A DNA stretch of 64,000 nucleotides from Caballeronia megalochromosomata (GCA_001580565.1 LRBF01000258.1:47919-111918), one strand, 5' to 3'; shown: positions 35,011-44,194, numbered from the stretch's first letter. Numbers and translations are program-made. The notes: a model not told the origin generated them from the letters alone.

Positions 35011-36142
35011 CGGCGTGCTCCCGGGCGAAGCGGTGCGGCGAGAACGCGTTGGCGTCGGGCATATCGAACGGAACTGGCTCGCCGAGCATCTGCGCGGCGA
35101 TGAGCTTGGCCGTGCCGAGCGAAGTCGTCACGCCGAGCCCTTCGTGACCCGCCGCGAGCCACAGCCTGTCACCCGGAAAACGCGCCGGGCCGATCAGCGG
35201 CAAGCCGTCGGGCGTGGCGGCGCGAAAGCCAGTCCAGGCGCGGATCGCATTGAGTGCGCCGATGCCCGGCAGATAGCGCGTCGCGCGCGCGAGCATCGCG
35301 CCGAGCACGTCGATCTCGACAGCCGGATCGAGCGTGCCGAACTGGCGCGACGAGCCGATCAGCACCTGCCCCGTCGGACGAGGCTGCGCATTGAACGCGA
35401 CCGACGTGCCGCGCGCGTGGTGCGCGCTCTTGATGTAGCCGAGTTCCAGCACCTGATGGCGGAGCGTGCCGGGATAGCGATCGGTGATGAGCAGATGCCC
35501 CTTCTTCGCTTCGAGGGGCACATCCGCAATCAGATCCGGCGCCGCGAGCCCATTGGCGATGACAACATGAGACGCCGCGCGCCGCTCGCCACCGGCAAGC
35601 GTGACGCTGGCGCGGGCGTCGTCGGCGTCGACGGCGTGAACCACGCGGCCCGTCGATACACGGATGCGCGTCGAACTCGCGAGCAGCCATTGCGCCGCTG
35701 CGGGCGCGTAGACGATGGCGTCATCGTCGATCAGGAGGCCGCCTTGCATCGCGTGGCTTATCGACGGCTCCGATTCGCGCAGCGCGGCGCGATCGAGCAT
35801 ATACGCACGCACGCCGGCCGCCGCGAAGGCATCGCGCATCGCGCGGGCGGCGTCGAGCTCTTCGTCGTCTTCGGCGATCCAGAGCGTGCCGCAACGCGAA
35901 AACGCCCCACGCTCGCGCAATCGGGGGCCAAGCGCGAGCCACAGCTCGCGCGACGCGTGCGCCAATGCGAACTCGGCGGGCGAATCGTTCATCACGACGA
36001 TGTGCCCCATGCCCGCCGCCGTCGCGCCGCCACCGACGCCGCGCGCTTCCAGCACCTCGACCGTCGCGCCGCGCTGGGCGAGTTCCGCCGCGCACGCCGC
36101 CCCGACGATGCCGCCGCCGACGACGATCACGTCCGCATTCAT
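35003..36142 (-). CDS. D-hydroxyproline dehydrogenase, DadA-like FAD subunit
   Basis: 379 residues. DAO/DadA-like flavoprotein: 'VIVVGGGIVGAACAAELAQ' at residues 4-22, 'GLLIDDDAIVYAP' mid-protein and 'TGFRAATPDGLPLIG' with 'LAAGHEGLGVT' near the C-terminus. It is the catalytic amine-oxidising subunit (HcnC-like). The true start is 36142, giving an ATGA overlap with the epimerase gene; the frame is open further upstream to 36400 only because of high GC. Confidence 0.87.
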   Translation of the reverse strand: MNADVIVVGGGIVGAACAAELAQRGATVEVLEARGVGGGATAAGMGHIVVMNDSPAEFALAHASRELWLALGPRLRERGAFSRCGTLWIAEDDEELDAARAMRDAFAAAGVRAYMLDRAALRESEPSISHAMQGGLLIDDDAIVYAPAAAQWLLASSTRIRVSTGRVVHAVDADDARASVTLAGGERRAASHVVIANGLAAPDLIADVPLEAKKGHLLITDRYPGTLRHQVLELGYIKSAHHARGTSVAFNAQPRPTGQVLIGSSRQFGTLDPAVEIDVLGAMLARATRYLPGIGALNAIRAWTGFRAATPDGLPLIGPARFPGDRLWLAAGHEGLGVTTSLGTAKLIAAQMLGEPVPFDMPDANAFSPHRFAREHADG

Positions 36143-37080
36143 GCGAGCGCGATGCCGCGCATGAACGGATCGCGTTCGTCGAAGACGAGCCGTCCCTCGG
36201 CCATGATGTGCGCGTGGCCCGTGATCGTGGGGACGAGCGTGTTGCCGTCGATCGCATAGCTGCCTTCGAACACGCTGCCGATGATGCTCTCCTGCCGCCA
36301 GACCTCGCCCGGCGCGAGCACCTCGTCCGCAGCGAGGCACGCGAGCTTGGCGCTGGTGCCGGTGCCGCACGGCGAGCGATCGTAGGCGCTGCCCGGACAC
36401 AACACGAAATTGCGGCTATCAACGCCCGCGACGGGCGAATCCGCGAAAAGCTCGATATGGTCGATGTACGCGCCATCGGCGCCGGTGACGCCCTGCGCGT
36501 GCAAGGCATCGCGGATTGCCTCGGTGAACGCGGTGAGGCCGGCGATATGCGCCGGCGCGAGTTCGCGTCCGTGGTCCGCGACGAGAAAGAACCAGTTGCC
36601 GCCCCATGCGACATCGCCAGTGAGCGGGCCGTGGCCGGGCACGTCGACCGTCACCGCGCGCCGATGCCGATACGCCGGCACGTTGCGCACGCTGACGCTG
36701 CCGTCGGCGTTGAGCGTGGCATCGACGGCACCGACGGGCGTATCGATCCGATGCCGCCCCGCCGTGATCTTTCCCGCATGCGCGAGCGACGCGACCAGCC
36801 CGATCGTGCCGTGCCCGCACATGCCGAGATAGCCGACGTTGTTGAAGAAGATGACGCCCGCCGCGGCGGCAGGATCGTCCGGCTCACACAGGAGCGCGCC
36901 GACCATCACGTCCGAGCCGCGCGGTTCGGTGACGATGGCGCGCCGCCAGTCGTCGAAACGCGTGCGGAACGTGTCGAGCCGTTGCGCGAGTGTGCCGTGG
37001 CCCAGATCCGGGCCGCCCGCGATCACGAGGCGCGTGGGTTCGCCGCCCGTATGCGAGTCGATGATGTCGATGGTTTTCAT
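36139..37080 (-). CDS. 4-hydroxyproline 2-epimerase (proline racemase family)
   Basis: 313 residues. Both catalytic cysteines of the racemase/epimerase class are present: C88 in GMCGHGT and C238 in SPCGTGTS, so it is not the dehydratase variant, in which the first Cys is Thr/Ser. It converts trans-4-hydroxy-L-proline to cis-4-hydroxy-D-proline, the substrate of the dehydrogenase encoded just downstream. First gene of the minus-strand operon; the deaminase gene is divergent. Confidence 0.92.
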   Translation of the reverse strand: MKTIDIIDSHTGGEPTRLVIAGGPDLGHGTLAQRLDTFRTRFDDWRRAIVTEPRGSDVMVGALLCEPDDPAAAAGVIFFNNVGYLGMCGHGTIGLVASLAHAGKITAGRHRIDTPVGAVDATLNADGSVSVRNVPAYRHRRAVTVDVPGHGPLTGDVAWGGNWFFLVADHGRELAPAHIAGLTAFTEAIRDALHAQGVTGADGAYIDHIELFADSPVAGVDSRNFVLCPGSAYDRSPCGTGTSAKLACLAADEVLAPGEVWRQESIIGSVFEGSYAIDGNTLVPTITGHAHIMAEGRLVFDERDPFMRGIALA

Positions 37081-37141
37081 GCCGCCTATCGTAGAAACGC
37101 GCGCGGCGGGCGTCTTGAAGCGGCCGGATCGTTTTGATGAC

Positions 37142-37223
37142 GATATCGGCACAAGTGGAGATAGTCCGGACGCGCCCGTGGCGCGGCGTTCCCACGTTGA
37201 AACGGCTATGCCGAAATCGGCAC
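37142..37223. promoter_or_regulatory. possible operator in the hydroxyproline divergent promoter
   Basis: GATATCGGCAC (37142-37152) and GAAATCGGCAC (37213-37223) form a direct repeat 71 bases apart (one mismatch). The second copy is part of a palindrome TGCCGAAATCGGCA (37209-37222). Both lie between the epimerase and deaminase starts, where an AraC-type activator would bind. Confidence 0.4.
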
Positions 37224-37304
37224 GCGGCGCGTGCGAAACACGCAAGACGCCCGATTTTGCGGTGCTTACACTGCGTACCGTTCAATCATTTTCGGAGAGC
37301 CGCC

Positions 37305-38210
37305 GTGACGCAGATCTGGGAAGGCGTGATGCCCGCCGTGACCACCAAGTTCAACGCCGATTTCAGCATAGACCGCGCGTGGACCGCGAAGAATATCGAC
37401 GCGCAGATCGAAGCCGGCGTGGATGGCATCATCGTATGCGGATCGCTCGGCGAGGCATCGACGTTATCGCTCGACGAAAAGCTCCACGTGCTCGACATCG
37501 CCGTGGACGCCTCGCGCGGCCGCGTGCCGGTGCTGCTGACGATCGCGGAGAACAGTACGCTCGACGGCTGCCGCCAGGCCGAGCGCGCCGCGCGCCACGG
37601 CGCGGCAGGCTTCATGGTGCTGCCGGGCCTGCGCTATCTGTCGGACCGGCGCGAGACGCTCAACCACTTCCGCATGGTCGCCGACGCGAGCCCGCTACCG
37701 CTCATGGTCTACAACAATCCGCTCGCGTATGGCGTCGATGTCACGCCGAAGATGTTCGCCGAGCTCGCCGAAGACACGAAGTTCGCGGCGATCAAGGAAT
37801 CGAGCGGCGACGTGCGCCGCATCACGGATCTCATCAACGAAACGGGCGACCGATACGCGCTTTTCTGTGGCGTCGACAATCTCGCGATGGAAGCGATGCT
37901 GATGGGCGCGAACGGCTGGGTGGCGGGTCTCGTCTGCGCGTTCCCGCGCGAAACCGTGGCGATCTACAAACTGATTCGCGCCGGACGTCTGGAGGAAGCG
38001 CGCGCGATCTACCGCTGGTTCGCGCCGCTGCTCGCACTCGACGTGTCGCACAAGCTCGTGCAGAACATCAAGCTGGCCGAAGCGATCGTCGGCCTGGGCA
38101 CGGAGCCTGTGCGTCCGCCGCGTCTGCCGCTCGCCGGCGACGAGCGCAAGGAGGTCGAGGCGTTGATTCGTCGCAGCATCGAAACGCGTCCGGCCCTGCC
38201 GACGATCTGA
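37305..38210 (+). CDS. 1-pyrroline-4-hydroxy-2-carboxylate deaminase (DapA/NAL family)
   Basis: 301 residues from a GTG start behind GGAGAG (5 bases). TIM-barrel lyase of the dihydrodipicolinate synthase family with 'GSLGEASTLS', Tyr136 in YNNP and the Schiff-base Lys164 in 'AAIKESSGD'. In hydroxyproline pathways this family member deaminates the dehydrogenase product to 2-ketoglutarate semialdehyde. Divergent from the epimerase. The last enzyme, ketoglutarate-semialdehyde dehydrogenase, is not in the window. An ATG at 37329 is a less likely start. Confidence 0.87.
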   Translation: MTQIWEGVMPAVTTKFNADFSIDRAWTAKNIDAQIEAGVDGIIVCGSLGEASTLSLDEKLHVLDIAVDASRGRVPVLLTIAENSTLDGCRQAERAARHGAAGFMVLPGLRYLSDRRETLNHFRMVADASPLPLMVYNNPLAYGVDVTPKMFAELAEDTKFAAIKESSGDVRRITDLINETGDRYALFCGVDNLAMEAMLMGANGWVAGLVCAFPRETVAIYKLIRAGRLEEARAIYRWFAPLLALDVSHKLVQNIKLAEAIVGLGTEPVRPPRLPLAGDERKEVEALIRRSIETRPALPTI

Positions 38211-38225
38211 GGCGACCCGTCAAAC

Positions 38226-38256
38226 AAAAATGCCGTCTTCGCGACGGCATTTTTTC
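38226..38256. terminator. bidirectional Rho-independent terminator
   Basis: ATGCCGTC (38230-38237) and GACGGCAT (38243-38250) with A run before and T run after, placed between convergent genes and usable in both directions. Confidence 0.85.
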
Positions 38257-38269
38257 GTGGATAGCCCGT

Positions 38270-39013
38270 TCAGGCCGCGATTTGCGCAGGCGCGGGGTCG
38301 GAGAGATGGTCGCCTGAATCTGCGCCTTCCTCGTAGAGATGCAGCAGGCGATAACCGCTCTTGTACACCGGCTGCAAGCGGAAGTTGTTGACCGGCTCGA
38401 TTTCGAGCGCGAGGCGCAGACGCGAAACGTGGCTGTCGATCGTGCGCGTGGTTTCGCGGAACTCGCGGCCCCAGACCATCGCGAAAATATGATCGCGCGA
38501 CAGCACGCGGCCGATGTTCGAGAAGAAAAGCTGGGCCAGACGGAATTGCGTGCCGCTCAGTTGCACCGGCTTGCCGCGCACGGTCACGGTTTGCTGGCGG
38601 GCGTCGAAACGATACGGCCCCACTTCGAGGCACGCGCTCGACGTTGCGGGATAAGCGCGGCGCAGCAGCGCTTCGAGGCGCGCGCCGAATTCGCCCGGGC
38701 GAATGGGATAGACGACGTAGTCGTCCGCGCCCGCGGTCAGCGCGCAGACCACGTTGTGCTCGGCGCCGTCGGGGGTCGCGAACATGACCGGCACGCGTTC
38801 GCCGAAACTCGAGCGCACCGATTTAAGCAGGTCGAGGCCGCACAGGCCCGTGGAATTCCAGTCGAGAATCAGCAGATCGACCGTCGAGCGGGACAGCGCT
38901 TTCGACAGCACGAGGCCGTCGCCAAACGTCACGCAGGTGTGGCCGAGTCGTTTGACGACATCGCTGATGAGATTTCGATAACTTGGGTCGGTTTGCAAAA
39001 CGGCGACGCGCAT
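38270..39013 (-). CDS. OmpR-type DNA-binding protein with degenerate receiver
   Basis: 247 residues. The C-terminal winged helix (about 135-225: 'VQLSGTQFRLAQLFFSNIGR', 'TRTIDSHVSRLRLAL') is a normal OmpR/PhoB output domain. The receiver keeps D51 ('LILDWN'), but the two acidic pocket residues are Gln7 and Thr8, and the invariant Lys is Tyr ('DDYVVYPI'). Ordinary phosphorylation is therefore doubtful. No kinase gene adjoins. Stand-alone gene with a terminator shared with the deaminase gene. Confidence 0.85.
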   Translation of the reverse strand: MRVAVLQTDPSYRNLISDVVKRLGHTCVTFGDGLVLSKALSRSTVDLLILDWNSTGLCGLDLLKSVRSSFGERVPVMFATPDGAEHNVVCALTAGADDYVVYPIRPGEFGARLEALLRRAYPATSSACLEVGPYRFDARQQTVTVRGKPVQLSGTQFRLAQLFFSNIGRVLSRDHIFAMVWGREFRETTRTIDSHVSRLRLALEIEPVNNFRLQPVYKSGYRLLHLYEEGADSGDHLSDPAPAQIAA

Positions 39014-39503
39014 TGTGTCTTACCTGATGAGTCCAAGGGACATGGGGCGGCAGCCGTATTTCGGGCGCCCGCCGGGCGTCTCCTCGCGGGATGAGACGGG
39101 GATATTCAAGCTGCGCATTCTGGGCAGCCGTGCGATCCTTTCCCATCGGACTCGTCCGAATTGTCAACGCATGTGACGGCGCAGCGCGCCGACCTCGACG
39201 CGTGTCATGCGCGCAACCATCTCAAAAATAGAACGGCTTTTCTCTTTTGCGCCGGTTTTCGTCCTGTAATATCGCGCGTCTGGCTCAAAAGTTCCCGCTT
39301 CCGCCGTTTTATCGAGACGTCGCGTAGCAAGCTGCGCCGCGACTGTCCGTCGCATCCCGCAGCGCGGATGACGGGCGGCGGCTTTCGAATCCGCGTCCGC
39401 GCCTTCGCTTCGCGTCCACCCGGCGCGTCTGTCACCCCGCAGGGCAAAGCCTCGTCCTACCGCGCGTCACGCGTGGCTTTTCCACTTTCGGGTTCTTTTT
39501 TCG
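39014..39503. other. intergenic region, no gene recognised
   Basis: 490 bases between divergent genes. ORFs here are Arg/Ser/Ala-rich shadows. AT-richer stretches near 39222-39250 and the TGTAATAT at 39266-39273 could belong to a promoter of the MFS gene with a leader of about 220 bases; I see no riboswitch I can name. Confidence 0.4.
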
Positions 39504-40796
39504 ATGCAGGCAACACCTCTGTCCGACGCCCCGCGCGCGGCCGGCCGTGCGCTTACGCGCGGCGACTACAAGACACTCACGCTCGCCGCGCTCGGCGGCG
39601 CACTCGAGTTCTACGACTTCATCATCTTCGTGTTTTTCGCGCCGGTCATCGGCCAACTGTTCTTTCCGCCGTCAGTTCCTGACTGGCTGCGTCAGTTGCA
39701 GACTTTCGGCATCTTTGCCGCCGGCTATCTCGCGCGTCCGCTCGGCGGAATCGTCATGGCGCACTTCGGCGATCTGCTCGGCCGCAAGCGCATGTTCACG
39801 CTCTCCGTGCTGCTGATGTCCGTGCCGACGCTCCTGATGGGCCTGCTGCCCACGTACGCGTCGATCGGCCTGATGGCGCCCGTGCTGCTGCTTCTGTTTC
39901 GCGTGATGCAGGGCGCGGCCGTCGGCGGCGAAGTGCCGGGCGCGTGGGTGTTCGTCTCCGAGCACGTGCCGGGCCGCCATATCGGCTATGCGTGCGGCAC
40001 GCTCACGGCTGGCCTAACGGCGGGCATTTTGCTGGGATCGCTGATCGCCACGGCGATCAACAAGTCGTTCGCGCCCGCCGAAGTCGCCGATTTCGCATGG
40101 CGTCTGCCGTTCCTGCTCGGCGGCCTGTTCGGACTGTGCTCGGTCTATCTGCGCCGATGGCTGCATGAGACGCCGGTGTTCGCCGAGCTGCAGAAGCGCA
40201 AGTCGCTCGCGGCGGAGATTCCGCTCAAGGCGGTGCTGCGCGACCACGGCCGCGCAGTAGTCATTTCGATGCTGCTCACGTGGATGCTCTCGGCGGCGAT
40301 CGTCGTCGTGATCCTGATGACGCCGACCTTGCTGCAAAAGCAGTTTCATATCGCGCCGGCGACGGTGCTCGTCGCGAACTGCGCGGCGACGCTGTGCCTC
40401 ACGATCGGCTGCGTGCTCGCGGGCGCGATCGCGGGCCGCATCGGCGCGGGCAAGACGATCTTCGTCGGCGGCGTGGCGCTCGCCGTGTCGTACTGGCTGA
40501 TGTTCCAGCAAGTAGCGCTCGACGCTTCCGTGCTCCTGCCGTGGTACGCGCTCGCGGGCTTTTTCGTCGGCGTGATCGGCGCGATTCCCTTCGTGATGGT
40601 GAAGGCCTTCCCGCCCGCCATTCGCTTTTCGGGCATCTCGTTCTCGTACAACGTCGCGTACGCGGTGTTCGGCGGACTCACGCCGATCGTCGTATCGCTG
40701 ATGATGAAATCGAGCCCGATGGCTCCCGCGATCTACGTCGGCGCACTGTGCGCGATCGGCGCGCTGACGACGCTCTTCATCAGGCCAACGCGCTGA
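39504..40796 (+). CDS. MFS transporter, metabolite:H+ symporter type
   Basis: 430 residues, twelve hydrophobic segments. The MHS-family start 'GGALEFYDFIIFVFFAPVIG' and the loop 'RPLGGIVMAHFGDLLGRKRM' (G-X3-D-X2-GRK/R) are clear. The family takes up organic acids, betaines and similar solutes with protons in the inner membrane. The substrate is not evident from the neighbours, which do not form a pathway. Followed by a terminator. Confidence 0.88.
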   Translation: MQATPLSDAPRAAGRALTRGDYKTLTLAALGGALEFYDFIIFVFFAPVIGQLFFPPSVPDWLRQLQTFGIFAAGYLARPLGGIVMAHFGDLLGRKRMFTLSVLLMSVPTLLMGLLPTYASIGLMAPVLLLLFRVMQGAAVGGEVPGAWVFVSEHVPGRHIGYACGTLTAGLTAGILLGSLIATAINKSFAPAEVADFAWRLPFLLGGLFGLCSVYLRRWLHETPVFAELQKRKSLAAEIPLKAVLRDHGRAVVISMLLTWMLSAAIVVVILMTPTLLQKQFHIAPATVLVANCAATLCLTIGCVLAGAIAGRIGAGKTIFVGGVALAVSYWLMFQQVALDASVLLPWYALAGFFVGVIGAIPFVMVKAFPPAIRFSGISFSYNVAYAVFGGLTPIVVSLMMKSSPMAPAIYVGALCAIGALTTLFIRPTR

Positions 40797-40808
40797 TTCG
40801 ATTCAACG

Positions 40809-40840
40809 ATGGCGCGCCACTCACCCGGCGCGCCATTTTT
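40809..40840 (+). terminator. Rho-independent terminator
   Basis: Perfect 10-bp stem ATGGCGCGCC (40809-40818) / GGCGCGCCAT (40827-40836) with 8-base loop and TTTTT tail, 12 bases after the MFS stop. Confidence 0.85.
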
Positions 40841-40897
40841 CATTCTGCTTTCACGTTTCAGTCCACGCCGAAACATCGAACGCGCGACGCGCCTACG

Positions 40898-42370
40898 ATG
40901 AACGGCATGAACTCGAACCTTTCCTCATCCGAAACGCATCTCTCCAGGCGGGAGATGCTCGTCGTGACGGCCACCAGCGTCGGCTTCGTCGTGTCTCAAC
41001 TCGATGTCTCGATCGTCAATGTCGCGCTCGCGAGCATCGGCCATGATCTGCACGCAAGCGTCGCGAGCCTGCAATGGACCGTCGACAGTTACGCGCTCGC
41101 CTTCGCGGCGCTCATGCTCTCCGCGGGCTCGCTCGGCGACCGCTTCGGCGCGCGGCGCATGTTCCTCGGCGGCCTCGCGCTCTTCGCGCTGGCGTCGCTC
41201 GCGTGCGCCTTTTCGCGGGACGCGACGCAACTGATCGCCGCGCGCGCCCTGCAAGGCGTCGGCGCCGCGGGCATGCTGCCGAACTCGCTCGCGCTCCTGA
41301 ACGCGGCATGCGGCCACGACCGGCGCCTGCGCGCGCGAGCGGTCGGCCTGTGGACGGCGGCGGGCGCGGTGTCGATCGCGGCGGGGCCGATCGTCGGCGG
41401 GGTGCTGATCGCGGCCTTCGGCTGGCGCAGCATCTTCTGGGTCAATCTGCCGATCTGCGCGGCAGGCATCGCCGCGACGCTCGTGTGGGTCGAGAACGCG
41501 CGCACGAAAGACGCCGAGCGTGCGCGCGGCATCGACCTGCCCGGCCAGGCGCTCGCGATCGTCGCCCTCGCGGCCCTCGTGGGCGCGGTGATCGAACTGC
41601 GTCCGCTCGGACCCGCCCATCCGCTCGTGATCGGTGGCCTCGTGCTCGCGGTGGCGGCGGGCGGCGCGTTCGTCGCGGTCGAACGCAGAAGCCGCTCGCC
41701 GATGCTGCCGCTTTCGCTCTTCGCCGAGCGCACGTTCAGCGCGGCCGTCGTCTTCGGAATCGGCGTGAATCTCACCTACTATGGGATGGTGTTCCTTCTC
41801 AGCCTGTACCTGCAGCGCGTGCTCGGACATACGCCCTTGCAGACCGGTCTCGCGTTCCTGCCGCTGACGGGCGGCTTCCTGATCTCGAACCTGGCGAGCG
41901 GTCCCGTCGTGGCGCGCTTCGGCTCGCGCGGCCCGATGATTTTCGGCGCCTTGCTCGACGCCGCGGGTTTCGCCGCGCTCGCCTTCGTCGATACGACGAC
42001 GCCCACGGCCGCGCTCCTCGTGCCCTTTCTGCTGATTCCATCGGGCATGGGCCTCGCGGTCCCGGCGATGACGACCGCCCTGCTCGGCACCGTCGGCCAG
42101 CAACGCGCGGGCACGGCCTCGGCGGTGCTCAACACCGCGCGGCAGGCGGCGGGCGCGATCGGGGTCGCGGCGTTCGGCGCGCTCGCGGCGCACGGCGACG
42201 GCGCGGCGAGCGCGGAACATATCGTCGATGCGGTGCGCTGGTCGGCGGCGATTTCCGTCGCGCTGCTGTTGACTGCCGCGTTGATCGCGCGTTTCGTGAA
42301 GAACCCGGCGAGCGCGAAGACCGAGGGGACGAAACGCGCGTGCGGCGTGCTCTCCGACGAAACCGATTGA
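40898..42370 (+). CDS. MFS drug:H+ antiporter, DHA2 (EmrB/QacA) type
   Basis: 490 residues with about fourteen hydrophobic segments. Landmarks of the DHA2 family are 'VSQLDVSIVNVALASIGHDL' in TM1, 'LQWTVDSYALAFAALML' and 'GSLGDRFGARRMFLGG'. It exports drugs or other hydrophobic compounds in exchange for protons. No adaptor (EmrA) gene is adjacent. The frame extends far upstream by chance; Met at 40898 or 40907 is the start. Confidence 0.88.
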   Translation: MNGMNSNLSSSETHLSRREMLVVTATSVGFVVSQLDVSIVNVALASIGHDLHASVASLQWTVDSYALAFAALMLSAGSLGDRFGARRMFLGGLALFALASLACAFSRDATQLIAARALQGVGAAGMLPNSLALLNAACGHDRRLRARAVGLWTAAGAVSIAAGPIVGGVLIAAFGWRSIFWVNLPICAAGIAATLVWVENARTKDAERARGIDLPGQALAIVALAALVGAVIELRPLGPAHPLVIGGLVLAVAAGGAFVAVERRSRSPMLPLSLFAERTFSAAVVFGIGVNLTYYGMVFLLSLYLQRVLGHTPLQTGLAFLPLTGGFLISNLASGPVVARFGSRGPMIFGALLDAAGFAALAFVDTTTPTAALLVPFLLIPSGMGLAVPAMTTALLGTVGQQRAGTASAVLNTARQAAGAIGVAAFGALAAHGDGAASAEHIVDAVRWSAAISVALLLTAALIARFVKNPASAKTEGTKRACGVLSDETD

Positions 42371-42454
42371 AGACGGGCGCAAGCGGGAATGGTCGTTGCG
42401 AAGCACTTGAAAACGCCCGTCCCGACCATCCAAACGAAGATTCAGGAGATCACC

Positions 42455-42622
42455 ATGTCCACGATGCCCCGCTCCCCCGAAGAGCCGCTCGAACCGGATC
42501 CGGACAAGCTGCTCGACCCGGACGCTCCCCCCAATCCCGACGACCCTGACATGCCCGACGGCCCGGATTCCGCCACGCCGATGGTGCCCGCCGATCCGAA
42601 GAACGGCGAGCCGCGCATGTGA
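42455..42622 (+). CDS. small acidic Pro/Asp-rich protein, 55 aa
   Basis: CAGGAGAT lies 6 bases before the ATG. The product is almost entirely Pro, Asp, Glu and short hydrophobics ('EEPLEPDPDKLLDPDAPPNP'), so it is disordered. A strong hairpin terminator follows directly. No family recognised. Confidence 0.6.
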   Translation: MSTMPRSPEEPLEPDPDKLLDPDAPPNPDDPDMPDGPDSATPMVPADPKNGEPRM

Positions 42623-42652
42623 ACCTCTGAACGGTCCGCGAGCGCACAAAGC

Positions 42653-42690
42653 AATGCCCGCGCGGCTTGATGAGCCGCGCGGGCATTCTT
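42653..42690. terminator. strong hairpin terminator between convergent genes
   Basis: 15-bp perfect stem: AATGCCCGCGCGGCT (42653-42667) and its complement (42673-42687) with a 5-base loop, then TTCTTCTCT. Lies between convergent stops at 42622 and 42711. Confidence 0.85.
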
Positions 42691-42710
42691 CTCTGGACTG
42701 CGCGTTGACG

Positions 42711-42983
42711 CTACAGGCTCGTCGTCTGCACGGTGCCGGTTTCCAGCGCGCGCTCGATGAGCGCCTCGTGCTGCGCCTTGCGCACGGCATCGGCGACTAG
42801 CGTATCGGGCGCTTCGACTTCCGCCTTGATCGCGCCGATGATGCCGTCGGCTTCGACGATCACGAGCGATTCCGCCGAATCCGCGCGGCTGATGATGACG
42901 CGAGCGGGCCCGCCACCTTCCGCGATGCTTGCGCAGAACTGCATCTTTTGCCCGCCGATCACTTGCTCGAATGTTTGAATCAT
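42711..42983 (-). CDS. hypothetical protein, 90 aa
   Basis: Small acidic protein starting at 42983 with GGAAGGC upstream; the open frame continues to 43118 without a site. Beta-rich first half ('QKMQFCASIAEGGGPARVII') and helical second half with many Glu/Ala. I do not recognise the family. Convergent with the Pro/Asp-rich gene. Confidence 0.6.
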   Translation of the reverse strand: MIQTFEQVIGGQKMQFCASIAEGGGPARVIISRADSAESLVIVEADGIIGAIKAEVEAPDTLVADAVRKAQHEALIERALETGTVQTTSL

Positions 42984-43114
42984 CGCTGCCTTCCGCGTTG
43001 GTTGGACAAAAGCTGACGCGGGCCGCACACCGTTGCACGCGCCGCCCGCTTTCTGATTGATCCGCACATGTGCGCGAGGTTCAATTCTGTAAGCAGGCGG
43101 GCGGCGATGCAAGC

Positions 43115-43933
43115 TCAACGTCTTGCATCGTCGAGTTCGCGAAGGACGGTGGCCGTGGCGTCGTCGGCGGGAAAAAATGCCTCGATCGCGAGTTCGGACA
43201 ACGTGATATCGACCGGCGTGCCGAACACGGTCGTCGTGCTGAAGAACGACAGCACGCCGTATTGCGTGCGCATGCGCAAGGGCACGACGACCGGGTCGGT
43301 TTCTTCGCGCGACGCACGCTCGGCGTGCGCGGGCGCGGGATACGCCTCCAGTTCAGCAAAGAGCGCGGCGAGCGTCGCATCGCCCGAGACGTCGATCTGA
43401 CGCCGCAGCCGCGCGAGCAAATGGGCGCGCCATTCGTGCCAGTTGTCGATGACGTCCGCGAGACCTTGCGGATGCATCGACAGGCGCAGCACGTTTACCG
43501 GCGGCGCGAGCCGTTGCGCATCCGCCGACGCGACGAGCGGCGCGAAAGCCGCATTGGCCGCGACCATGGTCCAGTGACGATCGACGGCGAGCGCGGGATA
43601 CGGCTCGTGCCCCTTCAGCACGAGATCGACCGCGCGCCGCGCCGCGGCGAGTTGCGGGTCCGCCAGCGCGCGCTCGCGATAGAGCGGCGCATAACCGGCC
43701 GCGACGAGCAGCGTATTGCGTTCGCGCAGCGGGACGTCGAGCTGTTCGGCGAGCCGCATGAGCATTTCCCGGCTCGGCAGCGAACGTCCCGATTCCACGA
43801 AGCTCAGATGGCGCGTCGAGACGTCCGCGACGCCCGCGAGGTCGAGCTGGCTCATGCGCCGTCGCTGGCGCCATTCGCGCAACAGCACGCCGACGTCCAA
43901 TTGAGCACCGATGTGTGCAAGGGTCGAGTTCAT
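43115..43933 (-). CDS. XRE-family regulator with MmyB-like ligand domain
   Basis: 272 residues. The N-terminus is a Cro/C1-type helix-turn-helix ('LREWRQRRRMSQLDLAGVAD', 'STRHLSFVESGRSLPSREML', about 18-65). Residues 95-265 are a PAS-like MmyB ligand-binding domain ('PALAVDRHWTMVAANAAFAP', 'YGVLSFFSTTTVFGTPVDIT'), known to bind fatty acids in relatives. Start at 43933; the frame is open to 44017. Transcribed divergently from motA. Confidence 0.88.
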   Translation of the reverse strand: MNSTLAHIGAQLDVGVLLREWRQRRRMSQLDLAGVADVSTRHLSFVESGRSLPSREMLMRLAEQLDVPLRERNTLLVAAGYAPLYRERALADPQLAAARRAVDLVLKGHEPYPALAVDRHWTMVAANAAFAPLVASADAQRLAPPVNVLRLSMHPQGLADVIDNWHEWRAHLLARLRRQIDVSGDATLAALFAELEAYPAPAHAERASREETDPVVVPLRMRTQYGVLSFFSTTTVFGTPVDITLSELAIEAFFPADDATATVLRELDDARR

Positions 43934-44072
43934 GCGAACGATGTTAGACGAACTGCCTGCGCGTAATCCATTACCTGTGAAGTCATCGGTTTGCATCGGC
44001 TTCGGTTGCAGAAGCACGACCGTAAGATTTACTGCGCAAACCTTCGCGCAGAAAAAGTTGCGCGCGCCACCC

Positions 44073-44100
44073 TAAATGTCCGGCGCATAAAAGCCGATAA
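44073..44100 (+). promoter_or_regulatory. sigma-28 (FliA) promoter of motAB
   Basis: TAAATGTC (44073-44080), 12-base spacer, GCCGATAA (44093-44100). The -10 element is a perfect match to the FliA consensus GCCGATAA and the -35 core TAAA is present; the spacer is one base longer than consensus. It lies 94 bases before the motA ATG. Confidence 0.75.
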
Positions 44101-44194
44101 GCCCCACAACAAGCGAACAATGCGTCGCGAGCCGTGCGCGCCTCAATTCCGAGCACGCACGGCCCGCGGCGCCCGGAACATTTGCGGAGAAATC

